Assembly (NCBI GenBank): GCA_009702045.1
Contig: WLIV01000018.1
Coordinates: forward strand, 1 to 64,000
Length of the DNA stretch: 64,000 nt
Source: Actinomycetota bacterium
Lineage (GTDB): Bacteria > Actinomycetota > Acidimicrobiia > Acidimicrobiales > Ilumatobacteraceae
Direction: 5' to 3'
Under the pieces are notes generated by a model, which was given only the letters and a program-made list of their open reading frames with translations, did no database searches and was not told the DNA's origin. The translations under genes and the position numbers were made by a program. Shown in pieces: positions 17,763 to 27,518 of this stretch. Every line of letters starts with the position of its first letter. Position 1 is the stretch's first letter.

Positions 17763-20700
17763 CTACAACGTCGCGGCCACCGGTTGCCCGATGAAGTCGG
17801 CGACCCGGCGTGACAGCTCCTCACGGTAGGCGGCCGCTCGTTCGAGCTTGAGGTGTTCGTAGCCGCGCACGCGGTCGGGCAGTGCGGCGATGGCGATCGC
17901 CTCGGTGAGGTTCGCCTCGGTGACGTGGGCAAGCAGCGCGTCGACCGCTGCGATGTACTCGGGCACCATTGCCTGCTCGACACGGCGTACGTGCGCCCAA
18001 CCAAACACATCGAACGGTGTGCCGCGCAGCCGGCGCATTGCACGCAGCAGGAGGAACGCCGGTCGCGACCAGCCGCCGAAGGACACCTTCTGCTTCCACC
18101 CGACTGCTCGCAGAGCCGGTGGATGGAGCATCCAGGTCACCTTCGTGCGCCGACCTCCGACGCTCTCAGCCTGCGCCCGAGCGGACGGCAACAGCATCAA
18201 CCGGGCAACCTCGTACTCGTCCTTGTACGCCATCAGCTTGTGCAGGTGGCGGGCAACGGCGGCGGTGAGGTCGTCGTGCCCAGCAGCAGCGACCCGTTCG
18301 ACGACCGCCGTGAACCGGGCGGCGTACCGCTGCGACTGATACGCGGCGAGGTCGGCGGTGAGCATCGGTACCAACGGTTCGTCGGGATCGGGGGCGACAA
18401 TGCCTGCGGAGTGTTCGGTGGCGTGCGGGTCGGCCACCCAGGCGCGACCCCACGTGAAGGCGGCGATGTTCTTCTTCACTGCAGTGCCATTCAGCGTGAT
18501 CGCTCGTTCGAGATACTCCACACCGACGGGCAACAGGCAGGCCTGTGCTGCGACGCCGAGCATGAACACGTTGATCGTGTTGTCGTCGCCGAGCAACCCG
18601 CGCACGATGCGCTGTGCATCGACGTCGGTGACTCGTTGCACGCCGGTGGAAATGCGCTCGGCCACCTCAGCGGCAGGGAACGGTCGCTCGGGGTTCACCA
18701 CCATGCCGCCGGTGGGAACCGCAGCAGTGTTGACAATGGCTGCCGTGTGCTCGGCCGACATCGTGCGCACGGTGGCGTCGTTCCCGCCGACGAGCTGGTC
18801 GAAGGCCAGCAACACGTCGACCGATGAGGCGTTGGCCTTGTTGGACGGCAATGGAGCGTCAGCCGAGATGCGCACGTCGCTCACGACCGGCCCGGCCTTC
18901 TGCGACATACCGGTCTGGTCGAGGCCCCGCACGTGGAGACCCTGCAGCATCGCCGCAGTACCGAGGATCTGGGAGACTGTCACCACACCGGTGCCGCCGA
19001 TTCCGGCGAGACGGATGGTGACGCCGTGGCCGATCTCGGCCAACGCTGGCGTCGGCACCGTGGGCGGTACCAGATCGCGGGCTTGCGTGACATCGGCGCC
19101 GCCGATGCTGACCTTCATGAAGGCCGGGCAGTCACCCTCGGCGCAGGTGAAGTCGAGGTTGCATGAGTCTTGGTCGATACGTGTCTTGCGACCGAACGGT
19201 GTGTCGACGGGCTGCACCGACAGGCAGTTGCTCTTGTCAGCGCAGTCGCCGCATCCTTCGCACACCCGCTCGTTGATCACCATGCGGAACGCGGGAGACT
19301 TGATCTTGCCGCGCTTACGGTCGCGACGTTTCTCGGCCGCGCAGCGCTGATCGTGGATCAGGATTGTGCAGCCCGACTCCCACGACAGTGCTTCCTGCGC
19401 CTCGTCCAGACGAGTGCGTCCCCACACCTTCACGCCAGCCGGTACATCGGCCATGCGGTAACGGGAAAGTTCGTCGGTCGTGACGATGATGCGTGTGGCG
19501 CCCTCGGCGAGCAGAACCTTGCACAACGTGAGCACGTCGAGTTGACCGAACGGATGCTGGCCGCCGGTCATCGACACGGCGCCGTTGTAGAGAATCTTGT
19601 AGGTGATGTTCGCACCGTTGGCGATCGCCGCCCGAATGGCAGTCATGCCACTGTGGAACAGGGTGCCGTCGCCCATGTTCTGGATGAGGTGGTCATCGTC
19701 CAGGAATGGGGCCATGCCGAACCACTGGGCACCCTCGTTGCCCATCGAGGTGACACCGACGATGTTGCCAGTGGGACCCGGTTCCATCAACAGCACGAGG
19801 CTGTGGCAACCGATTCCCGCGCCGACAAGGCTGCCCTCGGGAGCCTTGGTGCTGCGGTTGTGCGGGCAGCCCGAGCAGTAGTACGGCGTGCGGTTCACCG
19901 ACAGCGGAATCAGCTGGCGCGGTGTCGGGGGCTCAGGGGTCATCCGCTGTCCCAGACGCTCCGTGAGCATGCGACGCAGGATGGGGGCGATGGTGTCGGT
20001 CTCCATTGCACCGGCAGCGGGGAACAGCGGCGTGTCGTCGGGAGCACGCTTGCCGTACACGACCGGAGCGCCGGTTCGTCCGTAGAGCGCGTCCTTGACC
20101 AGCCACTCGAGGTTCTGGCCCTTCTCCTCGATGACGATCACCGTCTGTAGACCATCCGCGAACTCGCGTACCTGACGCGGGTCGAGCGGTACCGGCATGC
20201 CGAGATGAAACAGACGGATACCGGCATCGCGTAGCGCTGCGTCCGAGTCGAACCCCAACGTCCGGAGCGCTTCGAGCATCTCGTGATACGTGTGCCCGGG
20301 GGCAACGATTCCCAACCAGTCGCTCGGGCCGCGCACGTCGACCCGGTTGAGGTGATTCAGCGCGCCGTACTCGCGGACCAGCTCGATTCGTAGCTCGAGG
20401 AACTCGCGCTCGATCTCGCGGCTGTACGGGGCAAGCAACTTGCCGTTCGGCACCGGCACCCATGGCCGTCCGTCCACCAGGTGCACCGGCAGCTGCGGGG
20501 CGAAGTCGTCACCGTGCAAGCTCACCGAGCCGGTCCCATCGGCGACGGACTCGACCAATTTGATCCCCACCCAGACACCGCACGAGCGCGAGATCGCGAT
20601 GGCGTGGCGGCCGAGGTCGATGGCCTCCTGCACATCACCGGGGTAGATGATCGGCATGTTGAGGTCGATGAGCGTCGCGCCGCTGGAACCGGGCAGGGTG

Positions 20701-21167
20701 CTGCTCTTGGCGGTGGGGTCATCACCCACCAGGGCAATCGCACCGCCCTTGTGCGATGTGCCAGTGAACACTGCGTGGCGCAGCGCGTCGCTGGCGCGGT
20801 CGAGGCCCGGGGTCTTGCCGTACCAGATACCGAGGATGCCGTCGTAGCGACATGAGGGCAATGTGGAGGCGATCTGCGAACCCATCACCGATGTGGCGGC
20901 GAGTTCCTCGTTCATACCCTGCTGGAACAGCAGGTGCAGACCCTCAGCGGTAGCCAGCTTCGCTACGGCCACGACGTCGCGGTCGTAGCCGGCCAGCGGG
21001 CTACCGGGGTAGCCGCTGATGTACGCAGCCGTGTTCAGTCCGGCGCGGCGATCAGCCCGCAACTGCTCATAGGGCAGTCGGGCAAGCGCCTGCGACCCGC
21101 TGAGGAAGGCACGCCCCTCGTCGAGTCGGTAGCGGTCGGACAACTCGTATTCGTCGATCACGGCCAT
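17763..21167 (-). CDS. Indolepyruvate ferredoxin oxidoreductase, fused subunits
   Basis: A very long 1134-residue thiamine-pyrophosphate enzyme that oxidatively decarboxylates aryl-pyruvates or related 2-oxoacids to acyl-CoA. In order: an N-terminal pyrimidine/alpha domain (YISGYPGSPLAGYDRDV); a TPP-binding domain near 480-560 (NMGDGTLFHSGMTAIRAA); a Cys-rich segment near 640-690 (VCEGCGDCADKSNC, then CAEGDCPAF) resembling [4Fe-4S] sites; and the gamma domain (GIGGTGVVTVSQILGTAA). Such fused forms are common in Actinobacteria and Proteobacteria. The gene stands alone on the minus strand, converging on the DUF3592-like gene. Confidence 0.9.
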   Translation of the reverse strand: MAVIDEYELSDRYRLDEGRAFLSGSQALARLPYEQLRADRRAGLNTAAYISGYPGSPLAGYDRDVVAVAKLATAEGLHLLFQQGMNEELAATSVMGSQIASTLPSCRYDGILGIWYGKTPGLDRASDALRHAVFTGTSHKGGAIALVGDDPTAKSSTLPGSSGATLIDLNMPIIYPGDVQEAIDLGRHAIAISRSCGVWVGIKLVESVADGTGSVSLHGDDFAPQLPVHLVDGRPWVPVPNGKLLAPYSREIEREFLELRIELVREYGALNHLNRVDVRGPSDWLGIVAPGHTYHEMLEALRTLGFDSDAALRDAGIRLFHLGMPVPLDPRQVREFADGLQTVIVIEEKGQNLEWLVKDALYGRTGAPVVYGKRAPDDTPLFPAAGAMETDTIAPILRRMLTERLGQRMTPEPPTPRQLIPLSVNRTPYYCSGCPHNRSTKAPEGSLVGAGIGCHSLVLLMEPGPTGNIVGVTSMGNEGAQWFGMAPFLDDDHLIQNMGDGTLFHSGMTAIRAAIANGANITYKILYNGAVSMTGGQHPFGQLDVLTLCKVLLAEGATRIIVTTDELSRYRMADVPAGVKVWGRTRLDEAQEALSWESGCTILIHDQRCAAEKRRDRKRGKIKSPAFRMVINERVCEGCGDCADKSNCLSVQPVDTPFGRKTRIDQDSCNLDFTCAEGDCPAFMKVSIGGADVTQARDLVPPTVPTPALAEIGHGVTIRLAGIGGTGVVTVSQILGTAAMLQGLHVRGLDQTGMSQKAGPVVSDVRISADAPLPSNKANASSVDVLLAFDQLVGGNDATVRTMSAEHTAAIVNTAAVPTGGMVVNPERPFPAAEVAERISTGVQRVTDVDAQRIVRGLLGDDNTINVFMLGVAAQACLLPVGVEYLERAITLNGTAVKKNIAAFTWGRAWVADPHATEHSAGIVAPDPDEPLVPMLTADLAAYQSQRYAARFTAVVERVAAAGHDDLTAAVARHLHKLMAYKDEYEVARLMLLPSARAQAESVGGRRTKVTWMLHPPALRAVGWKQKVSFGGWSRPAFLLLRAMRRLRGTPFDVFGWAHVRRVEQAMVPEYIAAVDALLAHVTEANLTEAIAIAALPDRVRGYEHLKLERAAAYREELSRRVADFIGQPVAATL

Positions 21168-21233
21168 AGGCGCTCATGTTGCCACCTTCCGAGCGATGCC
21201 GGGCGCGGGGCACAATGTCGTGGTGATGTCGCC

Positions 21234-21716
21234 ATGACCCCCGCAACCCTCGCCCTCGCAGCAGCGGGCGTAGCGTTCCGGGTACACGAGTTCCATCACG
21301 ATCCTGGTGAGCGCAACTACGGCCAGGCCGCAGCGGCCGCGCTGGGCGTCGAGCCCGACCGAGTGTTCAAGACCCTGCTTGCCGACGTCACCGTCGATGG
21401 CCGGGTCGAGCAGGTGGTTGGCATCGTGCCGGTCAGCGGGCAGTTGTCGTTGCGCGAACTGGCGGCGGCGATGGGTGGGAAGCGGGCAGAGATGTGTGCG
21501 CCGGAACTCGCCGAACGTCTCACCGGCTATGTGGTCGGCGGCATCAGCCCGTTCGGGCAGAAGAAGCGCCTGCGCACGGCGATCGACGAGACGTGCGTTC
21601 TGTTCGACACGATCTTCGTCAGCGGCGGCAAACGAGGGCTCGACCTCGAGATCGCGCCCGACTCGCTGGTGCGGGTGCTGAATGCCGTGGTCGCGTCGAT
21701 TGCTACGAGCGGTTGA
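21234..21716 (+). CDS. ybaK: YbaK/EbsC-type Cys-tRNA(Pro) deacylase
   Basis: A 160-residue editing hydrolase that removes Cys from mischarged tRNA(Pro). Family features include VFKTLLADVTVDG (catalytic Lys region), GKRAEMCAPELAERLTGYVVGGISPFGQKK and the C-terminal GGKRGLDLEIAPDSL. The ATG at 21234 follows no strong binding site, but 100 upstream codons in frame lie opposite the neighbouring gene and are not protein-like. The end overlaps the convergent ABC permease by 14 bases. Confidence 0.9.
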   Translation: MTPATLALAAAGVAFRVHEFHHDPGERNYGQAAAAALGVEPDRVFKTLLADVTVDGRVEQVVGIVPVSGQLSLRELAAAMGGKRAEMCAPELAERLTGYVVGGISPFGQKKRLRTAIDETCVLFDTIFVSGGKRGLDLEIAPDSLVRVLNAVVASIATSG

Positions 21717-22515
21717 CGCGGCCTCGCAGCGCGGCGAACGCCATGCTGAACGACAGTGCGCCGACACCAGCGATGGCGAGTAGACCCTTGCCGATCTCGC
21801 CCCATTCCCAACCCGTCTGCAGCATGCTGCGCATCCCGCTGAGCAGGTAGGTGGTGGGATTGAACTTCACTGCCGTGGCCAGCCAACCGGTCATCGCCTG
21901 TTCCGGGAGATAGGCGGTGGTGAGGAATGCGAACGGGAAGAACAACAAGAACGCGTTGTTGACGGCCGTGGGGTTGCCCGTGCGCAGCGCGATGGCGTAG
22001 GGGAAGCCGGTGAATGCGAGCCCCCATACGCCGGCGAACAACACGAACATCACGATGCCGACGATGCCGGTGGCGACGTGGATGCCGAGGATCAGACCGA
22101 GGGTGAGCACCGGGAGTACGAGGCACACGATCAGCACGAAGTCGGCGGTCATCAACCCCAACAACAGGGTGCCGCGCCGCACTGGAGTGAGCAGCAGTCG
22201 GTCGAGGTACCCGTCCTGGATATCGATGACCAGCGAGCCGGCGCGGCTGACACCGGTGACAGCGAAGATCACGGCGACCGGCAACTGGAACGCCTTGTAG
22301 TCGAACCCGGGTGGGAAGCTGCCCGACCCTTCGACGAACTTTTGCAGGGCACCGATGTTCACCACGAAGAAGAACAGCGGGATGGCCAGCGCCGGACCGA
22401 AGGCTTCGGGGTCGCGCCATGTGAGGCGCAGCGCGCGCAGGCTGACCGTGCGCCAGTCGGTGAAGAAGCCGGCGGCACGAGGGTGCACGCGCTCGCCGTG
22501 GGTGACGGTGCTCAT
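21703..22515 (-). CDS. ABC-2 type transporter permease
   Basis: A 270-residue ABC-2 membrane protein. The hydrophobic segments include LAIPLFFFVVNIGALQ, a long pair around FVLIVCLVLPVLTLGLI and VGIVMFVLFAGVWGLAF, AFLLFFPFAFLTTAYLP and the C-terminal ALSFSMAFAALRG. It carries the family motif SFPPGFDYKAF and is of the drug/daunorubicin-resistance exporter type. The ATG overlaps the ATPase stop by four bases. The longer in-frame extension to 22941 lies inside the ATPase gene and was rejected. Confidence 0.88.
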   Translation of the reverse strand: MSTVTHGERVHPRAAGFFTDWRTVSLRALRLTWRDPEAFGPALAIPLFFFVVNIGALQKFVEGSGSFPPGFDYKAFQLPVAVIFAVTGVSRAGSLVIDIQDGYLDRLLLTPVRRGTLLLGLMTADFVLIVCLVLPVLTLGLILGIHVATGIVGIVMFVLFAGVWGLAFTGFPYAIALRTGNPTAVNNAFLLFFPFAFLTTAYLPEQAMTGWLATAVKFNPTTYLLSGMRSMLQTGWEWGEIGKGLLAIAGVGALSFSMAFAALRGRVNRS

Positions 22516-23495
22516 GCTGCGTCCTCCTGTAGTCGGCCGCCGGTGATGTGCAAGAACACGTCGTCGAGTGTCGGCGTGCGCAACGTCAGCCCCTCGACGG
22601 TGACACCGGCTTCGGCGAGTGCGACCGCCACCGGGCTGATCGCTGCGGCACCGCGGTCGACCGACATCACCACTTCGTCGCCGGCGATCTCCACACGATC
22701 GACCTCGGCGAGACGTTCCACCACTGCAACGACACCAGCGGCCTGGCCGGCCGTGACCTTGGCGACGATGACGTCGCTGCCGATCGCCCGCTTCAGGTCG
22801 GTCGGCGTCCCTTCTGCCACGAGCTTGCCGAGGGCGATGATGCCCACCCGATCGGCCAGCGCGTCGGCCTCCTCCAAGTACTGGGTGGTGAGGAAGATCG
22901 TTATACCCAGGTGCTCGTTGAGATAGCGCACCTCGGCCCACACTGCTGCGCGGCTGGTGGGGTCGAGGCCTGTGGTGGGCTCGTCGAGGAACAACACTTC
23001 GGGCTGGTGCACCAGCGCTGCGGCCAGATCGAGGCGTCGCTTCATACCGCCCGAGTAGGTGTTGATGCGGCGGTCGATCGCGTCGCCGATGGACACGAGT
23101 TCCAGCAACTCTTTCACCCGTCGTAACCGTTCGGTACGCGACAGCCCGTAGAGGCGACCCTGGAGATCAAGCAGTTCGCGTCCGGTCTGCTTGCCGTCGA
23201 GCGCAGCCTCCTGCAGCGCGACGCCGATGCGTAACCGCACCCGATCGGCGTCGGTCGCCACGTCGTGCCCAGCCACCTGTGCAGTGCCGGAAGTGGGCGT
23301 GAGCAGCGTGGTGAGCATGCGCACCATGGTGCTCTTGCCAGCGCCGTTCGGGCCCAGGAAACCGTAGATCTCACCCGCCTGTACCTCGAGGTCGACGCCG
23401 GCAACCGCGTCGTTGTCGCCGAACCGGCGGACCAGTGCGCTGGCCCGGATGGCTGGTTGACGGTCAGGCGTCGCTCGCTGCATGAGGCCCGACAT
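22512..23495 (-). CDS. ABC transporter ATP-binding protein (drug-exporter type)
   Basis: About 327 residues. It shows Walker [10 protein letters not shown], the signature [12 protein letters not shown], Walker [13 protein letters not shown] and the [11 protein letters not shown] switch, the DrrA/CcmA-like pattern. It pairs with the downstream permease through a four-base overlap. The ATG at 23495 is chosen, with a second in-frame ATG at 23483. The export substrate is unknown. Confidence 0.9.
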   Translation of the reverse strand: MSGLMQRATPDRQPAIRASALVRRFGDNDAVAGVDLEVQAGEIYGFLGPNGAGKSTMVRMLTTLLTPTSGTAQVAGHDVATDADRVRLRIGVALQEAALDGKQTGRELLDLQGRLYGLSRTERLRRVKELLELVSIGDAIDRRINTYSGGMKRRLDLAAALVHQPEVLFLDEPTTGLDPTSRAAVWAEVRYLNEHLGITIFLTTQYLEEADALADRVGIIALGKLVAEGTPTDLKRAIGSDVIVAKVTAGQAAGVVAVVERLAEVDRVEIAGDEVVMSVDRGAAAISPVAVALAEAGVTVEGLTLRTPTLDDVFLHITGGRLQEDAA

Positions 23496-23514
23496 TACCG
23501 GGGGAGACTCACCC

Positions 23515-24426
23515 TCAATGGCCAGCTTCGCGTCGCCGCAGGATTGCTTCGATACGCGCGATACGTGTGCGCGCTGGTGGGTGGCTGGCGGCGAGGCGTT
23601 GACGCCACGAGATCGGTCGGTCGTCGCCGAACTCGGTGATGACCCGCCGGAGCGCTGTTGCCAGCGGTTTGCCGAACCCCATCTGCACCACTCGCCGGTC
23701 GGCCTGCAGCTCACTGTCCTTGCCCACGAGGTTGGCGAGCGCGTTGCTGAGCAAGAGCGCGCTGAGGAACACCCAGGAGATGGCCGTCAACAGGTGGGCC
23801 ACAGAGCGACCGAGGATGGTGAGGGCGGACGAGTCCTTGCCGAAGCTGCTGGTGGCGGCGGACGCGACGTTCTGCAGGAAGAACCCGATACGTGCCAGCA
23901 GCAGCACCGGAATGCTGAGCCACTGACCGAAGGTGTGCGCCACGGTGTGCAGGCCGAGGTGGTGGCTGAGCTCGTGCGCCAGTACCCCGCTGAGCTCGTC
24001 GCGCGGCAGCGTGTCGATCGCGTACGAGGTGACGACGAGCAAGTGTCCTCCGCAGGCGAACGCATTCAGTTCGTTGGAGGGCAGCACCATCAACACGTAG
24101 CGGTGCCCGGGAAGATCGTTGATCTGCAATACCGGCCGCCAGGCCGGAGCCAGCACAGCATGCTCGTCGCGCGTTGGGCGCCGGGCCCCGAGTAACGGCG
24201 CCAGCAGCCACACCTGCACGGTGCGAAGAAACAACACGACGACCGCCGCCAGGTAGCCGCCGGCGAACCAGAGCAGCGGGACGTCCCAGAGAAAGCGGAA
24301 CGGCAGCCACCAGATCGTGATCGCCAGTACCCACACGGGGGCGACCGCAACCACCGGCGCCAGTGCAGTGATGGCGGACGACTCCAGGTTGCGTCTGACG
24401 GCTCGCCGCTGGCGCGTGGTGTCCAC
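23515..24426 (-). CDS. M48-family membrane metalloprotease (HtpX-like)
   Basis: A 303-residue zinc protease. The zinc motif is HELSH in GVLAHELSHHLG, with the third ligand probably the Glu in DSELQADRRVV. Two transmembrane segments lie at about residues 20-42 and 48-70, and two more at about 170-190 and 212-232. HtpX-type enzymes degrade damaged membrane proteins. The GTG start at 24426 has TATCGT six bases upstream. The ABC exporter lies just downstream, but a 19-base gap and the lack of overlap leave operon membership open. Confidence 0.87.
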   Translation of the reverse strand: MDTTRQRRAVRRNLESSAITALAPVVAVAPVWVLAITIWWLPFRFLWDVPLLWFAGGYLAAVVVLFLRTVQVWLLAPLLGARRPTRDEHAVLAPAWRPVLQINDLPGHRYVLMVLPSNELNAFACGGHLLVVTSYAIDTLPRDELSGVLAHELSHHLGLHTVAHTFGQWLSIPVLLLARIGFFLQNVASAATSSFGKDSSALTILGRSVAHLLTAISWVFLSALLLSNALANLVGKDSELQADRRVVQMGFGKPLATALRRVITEFGDDRPISWRQRLAASHPPARTRIARIEAILRRREAGH

Positions 24427-24432
24427 ATGCCC

Positions 24433-24438
24433 ACGATA
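24433..24438 (-). promoter_or_regulatory. -10 box of a leaderless promoter
   Basis: TATCGT lies 6 nt before the GTG of the M48 protease gene. Confidence 0.45.
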
Positions 24439-24517
24439 CGAGATGGGTAGCCTGCTGACGCGCCGAGAGCTGGTAGGCGCGACTGGAAAGCGACACGAAC
24501 GAGGAAGGGGAGGCCCT

Positions 24518-26284
24518 GTGGCGTCGACAACCCACCAGACGCGCCGCCCCGGTGGCAGCGATGTGTCCGTTGAAGCATTGCTCGAGCAGGCTGTTCAGAT
24601 CGAGGCCACCGACATGGGTCGCGCCCGGTCGCTCGTGCAGCAGGCGCGTGTGCTGGCTCGCTCCACACAGCACCAGCTCGGTGAGGCAGAAGCGCTGTAC
24701 CGCCTGGCCGAGCTGTCCTATGCCTCCGGTCTGAACGACGAGGCGTTCGTGGTCGCGCTCGAGTCGCGCGACCTGGCGGCGCAGTGTGGCGCAGTGAAGA
24801 CCCAGGTGTCGGCGCTGAACCTGATCGCCGCTGTGCAGCACCACGCGGGCAACTACTTCGAAGCGTTGGCGTCTGCATTCGCGGCGCTCGAGTTGTATCG
24901 ATCCACCGGCGAACTGACCAGCGAAGGCAGGTTGCTCAACTCCATCGCGGTCATTCAACACAGCTTGCGCGACACCGATCGGGCGATCGTCACCTACGAA
25001 GCAGCGCTGATGTCCAACAAGGGTCAGCACCGTCCCGACCTTGACGCGATCACGTTGGCGAACCTGGCCAAGGTGCGGGCCGATCGTCACGAAGACCTGC
25101 TCGCAGTCAGCCTCGGCGAGTCAGCGCTCGTGTTGGCCAATGTGCATGCCCCGGAGTTCGTTCCCGAGATCCTTGCTCGTCTGGCGATGGCCTATGTGTC
25201 GTTGGTTGCGCTCGATCGAGCACAGGCGTGCCTCGACGACGCCGACGGCGTGATGCTCGACCGCATGGAGCGCAAGGTGCCGTTGTCGCCCGGCAGTGTC
25301 GTCACCGTTCGTGTCGCGCGTGGCGAGCTCTACGTTGCACAGCACGTGCGTGATCAGGCGTTGCGCGAGTGGGGCGAGGCGCTCGACCTGGCGACGAAGT
25401 CGAATATGTCTGAGGTTGCGCTTTCCTTGCGCGAGAAGCTCGCGGAGCTGAACAAGGAGATGGGCCGGTTTGATCAGGCGCTCGCGCACCAAGAGGCGCG
25501 TTACGCGCTGAACGCGGAGATGTTCAACCTCGGCAGCGACCTGCGAATCCGCACGTTGCAGATCCAGCACGACAGTGAGCAGTCGCGTCAGCAGTCCGAG
25601 ATCCTGCGGCTGCGTACGACCGAAGTGGAGAACCTGGTGGCGCAGCGCACCGACGAGGCCGAGGCGTTCCAGCTTGAGGCCTTGCTCCGAGTGGCGGTCA
25701 TGGCCGAGTTCCGCAGTCCCGACACGGTCGACCATCCCGTGCGCGTCGGCGACCTGGCTGCCGATCTGGTTCGGGAGCTGGGCTGCGACCCCGAGTATGT
25801 CGAGCGCATGCGTCTGGCTGCTCGCCTGCACGACATCGGCAAGATCGCGGTGCCTGATGCGATCCTGTTGAAGCCGGGGCCGCTCACCGCCGATGAGTTC
25901 GAGGTGGTGAAGACCCACACCACGTACGGTGCCGAGATCCTCGCCGGCAGCACGTCGCCGACGGTACAGCTCGCCGCCGAGCTGGCGCTCACACATCACG
26001 AGCGATGGGACGGCAACGGCTATCCGGGCAATCTGGTCGGCGAGGGCATCCCGTTCAGCGGGCGCGTCGTCGCCATTGCCGATGTGTTCGACGCCCTGAT
26101 CAGCGCTCGCGTCTACAAGCGAGCGTGGACAGCGGTGGAGGCGTTACACCACATCGTCGAGGGCAAGGGCACTCAGTTCGAGCCACGGGTAGTCGACGCG
26201 CTGCTCGTGGTCATGGCGCGTCGCCACCCGTCGTTGGCGTCAGTGCTCGTACAGCGTCCCGCGGGCGAGCCACTGCGTCGGTAA
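24518..26284 (+). CDS. TPR-repeat protein with HD-GYP cyclic-di-GMP phosphodiesterase domain
   Basis: A 588-residue soluble protein. Residues ~20-390 are helical repeats of TPR type (for example EAEALYRLAELSYASGLNDE and ALNLIAAVQHHAGNYFEAL). A coiled coil follows at about 395-435 (QHDSEQSRQQSEILRLRTTE). The C-terminal HD-GYP domain has the metal motif RLHDIGKIAVPD, the HHERWDGNGYP signature and IADVFDALIS. HD-GYP enzymes hydrolyse cyclic-di-GMP; the TPR part probably senses a partner protein. The GTG at 24518 is set by a strong purine-rich binding site (GAGGAAGGGGAGG). An in-frame ATG at 24443 is the alternative. Confidence 0.88.
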   Translation: MASTTHQTRRPGGSDVSVEALLEQAVQIEATDMGRARSLVQQARVLARSTQHQLGEAEALYRLAELSYASGLNDEAFVVALESRDLAAQCGAVKTQVSALNLIAAVQHHAGNYFEALASAFAALELYRSTGELTSEGRLLNSIAVIQHSLRDTDRAIVTYEAALMSNKGQHRPDLDAITLANLAKVRADRHEDLLAVSLGESALVLANVHAPEFVPEILARLAMAYVSLVALDRAQACLDDADGVMLDRMERKVPLSPGSVVTVRVARGELYVAQHVRDQALREWGEALDLATKSNMSEVALSLREKLAELNKEMGRFDQALAHQEARYALNAEMFNLGSDLRIRTLQIQHDSEQSRQQSEILRLRTTEVENLVAQRTDEAEAFQLEALLRVAVMAEFRSPDTVDHPVRVGDLAADLVRELGCDPEYVERMRLAARLHDIGKIAVPDAILLKPGPLTADEFEVVKTHTTYGAEILAGSTSPTVQLAAELALTHHERWDGNGYPGNLVGEGIPFSGRVVAIADVFDALISARVYKRAWTAVEALHHIVEGKGTQFEPRVVDALLVVMARRHPSLASVLVQRPAGEPLRR

Positions 26285-26407
26285 CCCACCGGCGCACTGA
26301 CGAGACCGCGCCGAGCACTCCCACCACATAGAACGTCGGAGGCATACACGTCGCTGCCCTCGCGCGTCACCGGCGGCGCGCAGCAACTGCTCCTGAGGAG
26401 TGGCACA

Positions 26408-26413
26408 TACACT
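26408..26413 (+). promoter_or_regulatory. -10 box of a leaderless promoter
   Basis: TACACT lies 6 nt before the ferredoxin ATG at 26420. Confidence 0.5.
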
Positions 26414-26419
26414 CCGGCC

Positions 26420-26731
26420 ATGACCGCATCCCGGGACGAGCGCATCGCCGATCGAGCCCGCCACCCGAAGTGGAAGAACTCGCCGCTGCGCATCGAGATG
26501 CTCGAGTGCATCAACTGCGACAAGTGCATCGCCTATTGCCCGCCGCAGTTTGGGGCGATCTTCAAGCACGGCATCGATGTGGTCATCGTTCCCGAACTGT
26601 GCAGTGGTTGCGACAAGTGTCTGCCGGTGTGCCCGGTTGACTGCATCCTGCCGTTCCCGGAGTGGGCGACGAAGGGTTCGCCGGTGGAGTGGTGGCGCGA
26701 GCCGGGTGGCGCGGACGATCCATACACGTGA
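26420..26731 (+). CDS. Ferredoxin with two [4Fe-4S] motifs
   Basis: A 103-residue electron carrier. The two Cys clusters are CINCDKCIAYCPP and CSGCDKCLPVCPVDC. Short charged extensions surround them, and the C-terminus is Trp-rich (PEWATKGSPVEWWREPG). It could serve the indolepyruvate oxidoreductase elsewhere in the window, but that link is inference only. The downstream esterase gene starts within 25 bases. Confidence 0.9.
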   Translation: MTASRDERIADRARHPKWKNSPLRIEMLECINCDKCIAYCPPQFGAIFKHGIDVVIVPELCSGCDKCLPVCPVDCILPFPEWATKGSPVEWWREPGGADDPYT

Positions 26732-26742
26732 GAGGTGGCTGA

Positions 26743-26748
26743 CATACT
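26743..26748 (+). promoter_or_regulatory. -10 box supporting the esterase start
   Basis: CATACT lies 7 nt before the ATG at 26756. It favours that start over the GTG at 26735. Confidence 0.4.
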
Positions 26749-26755
26749 GCATGTC

Positions 26756-27511
26756 ATGTCTGCACTCATTCCTGGGGCTGAGCCCTGGTCGCATCGTGGT
26801 ACGTCGGCGCATGGGGCGCTCGTGTTGCATGGTTTCACCGGCAATCCGGGCAGCATGCGCGGAGTTGCCGAAGCGCTTGCCGCAGCTGGATACCACGTGG
26901 AGATGCCGCTGCTGCCGGGACACGGCACCATCGTGGACGACATGGTCCCCACCCGCTGGGCGGACTGGGCGGGCGGCGCCGAGGCGGCATATGCCACGTT
27001 GGCGGCGCGCGTACAGAAGGTGCTCATCGTGGGTCTCAGCATGGGTGGCGCGCTCGCGCTTCGTCTTGGTGCGGACCACCCGGAGGTTGCCGGTCTGGTC
27101 TGCATCAACCCGGCAACTGTGCCGCAGCCCCAGGAAGTGCTCGACATGGTGCAGGGGATGATCGACGGTGGAACGGAACTCATGGCGGCGATCGGGAGTG
27201 ACATCGCCGACCCCGAAGCGCTCGAGTCGGCGTACGACGCCACTCCACTGGCGGCGCTGTTGTCGATGATGGTCGACGGGCTCACTCCGTTGGCTCCGGC
27301 CTACCCCGGCATGCGTCAGCCGTTGTTGTTGTTGAACTCACCTCAGGACCACGTGGTGGAACCGGCTGCTGCTGAGTTCCTCGCCTCCACGTACGGTGGG
27401 CCGATCGAACGCGTCAGCCTAGACCGCAGTTACCACGTGGCCACTCAGGACTACGACAAGGAACTGATCTTCGAGTCCACTGTCGCCTTCGCCCAGCGCG
27501 TGTTGGTCTGA
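26756..27511 (+). CDS. Alpha/beta hydrolase, carboxylesterase Est30-like
   Basis: A 251-residue esterase/lipase. The oxyanion motif is VLHGFTGNPGSMRG, and the nucleophile elbow is GLSMGGALAL with the catalytic Ser. The acid is the Asp in SPQDHVV, and the His lies in DRSYHVATQDYD. The pattern matches carboxylesterases of the Est30 group and monoacylglycerol-lipase-like enzymes. Eight bases separate it from lgt, so the two may be co-transcribed. Confidence 0.87.
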   Translation: MSALIPGAEPWSHRGTSAHGALVLHGFTGNPGSMRGVAEALAAAGYHVEMPLLPGHGTIVDDMVPTRWADWAGGAEAAYATLAARVQKVLIVGLSMGGALALRLGADHPEVAGLVCINPATVPQPQEVLDMVQGMIDGGTELMAAIGSDIADPEALESAYDATPLAALLSMMVDGLTPLAPAYPGMRQPLLLLNSPQDHVVEPAAAEFLASTYGGPIERVSLDRSYHVATQDYDKELIFESTVAFAQRVLV

Positions 27512-27518
27512 GGACGCA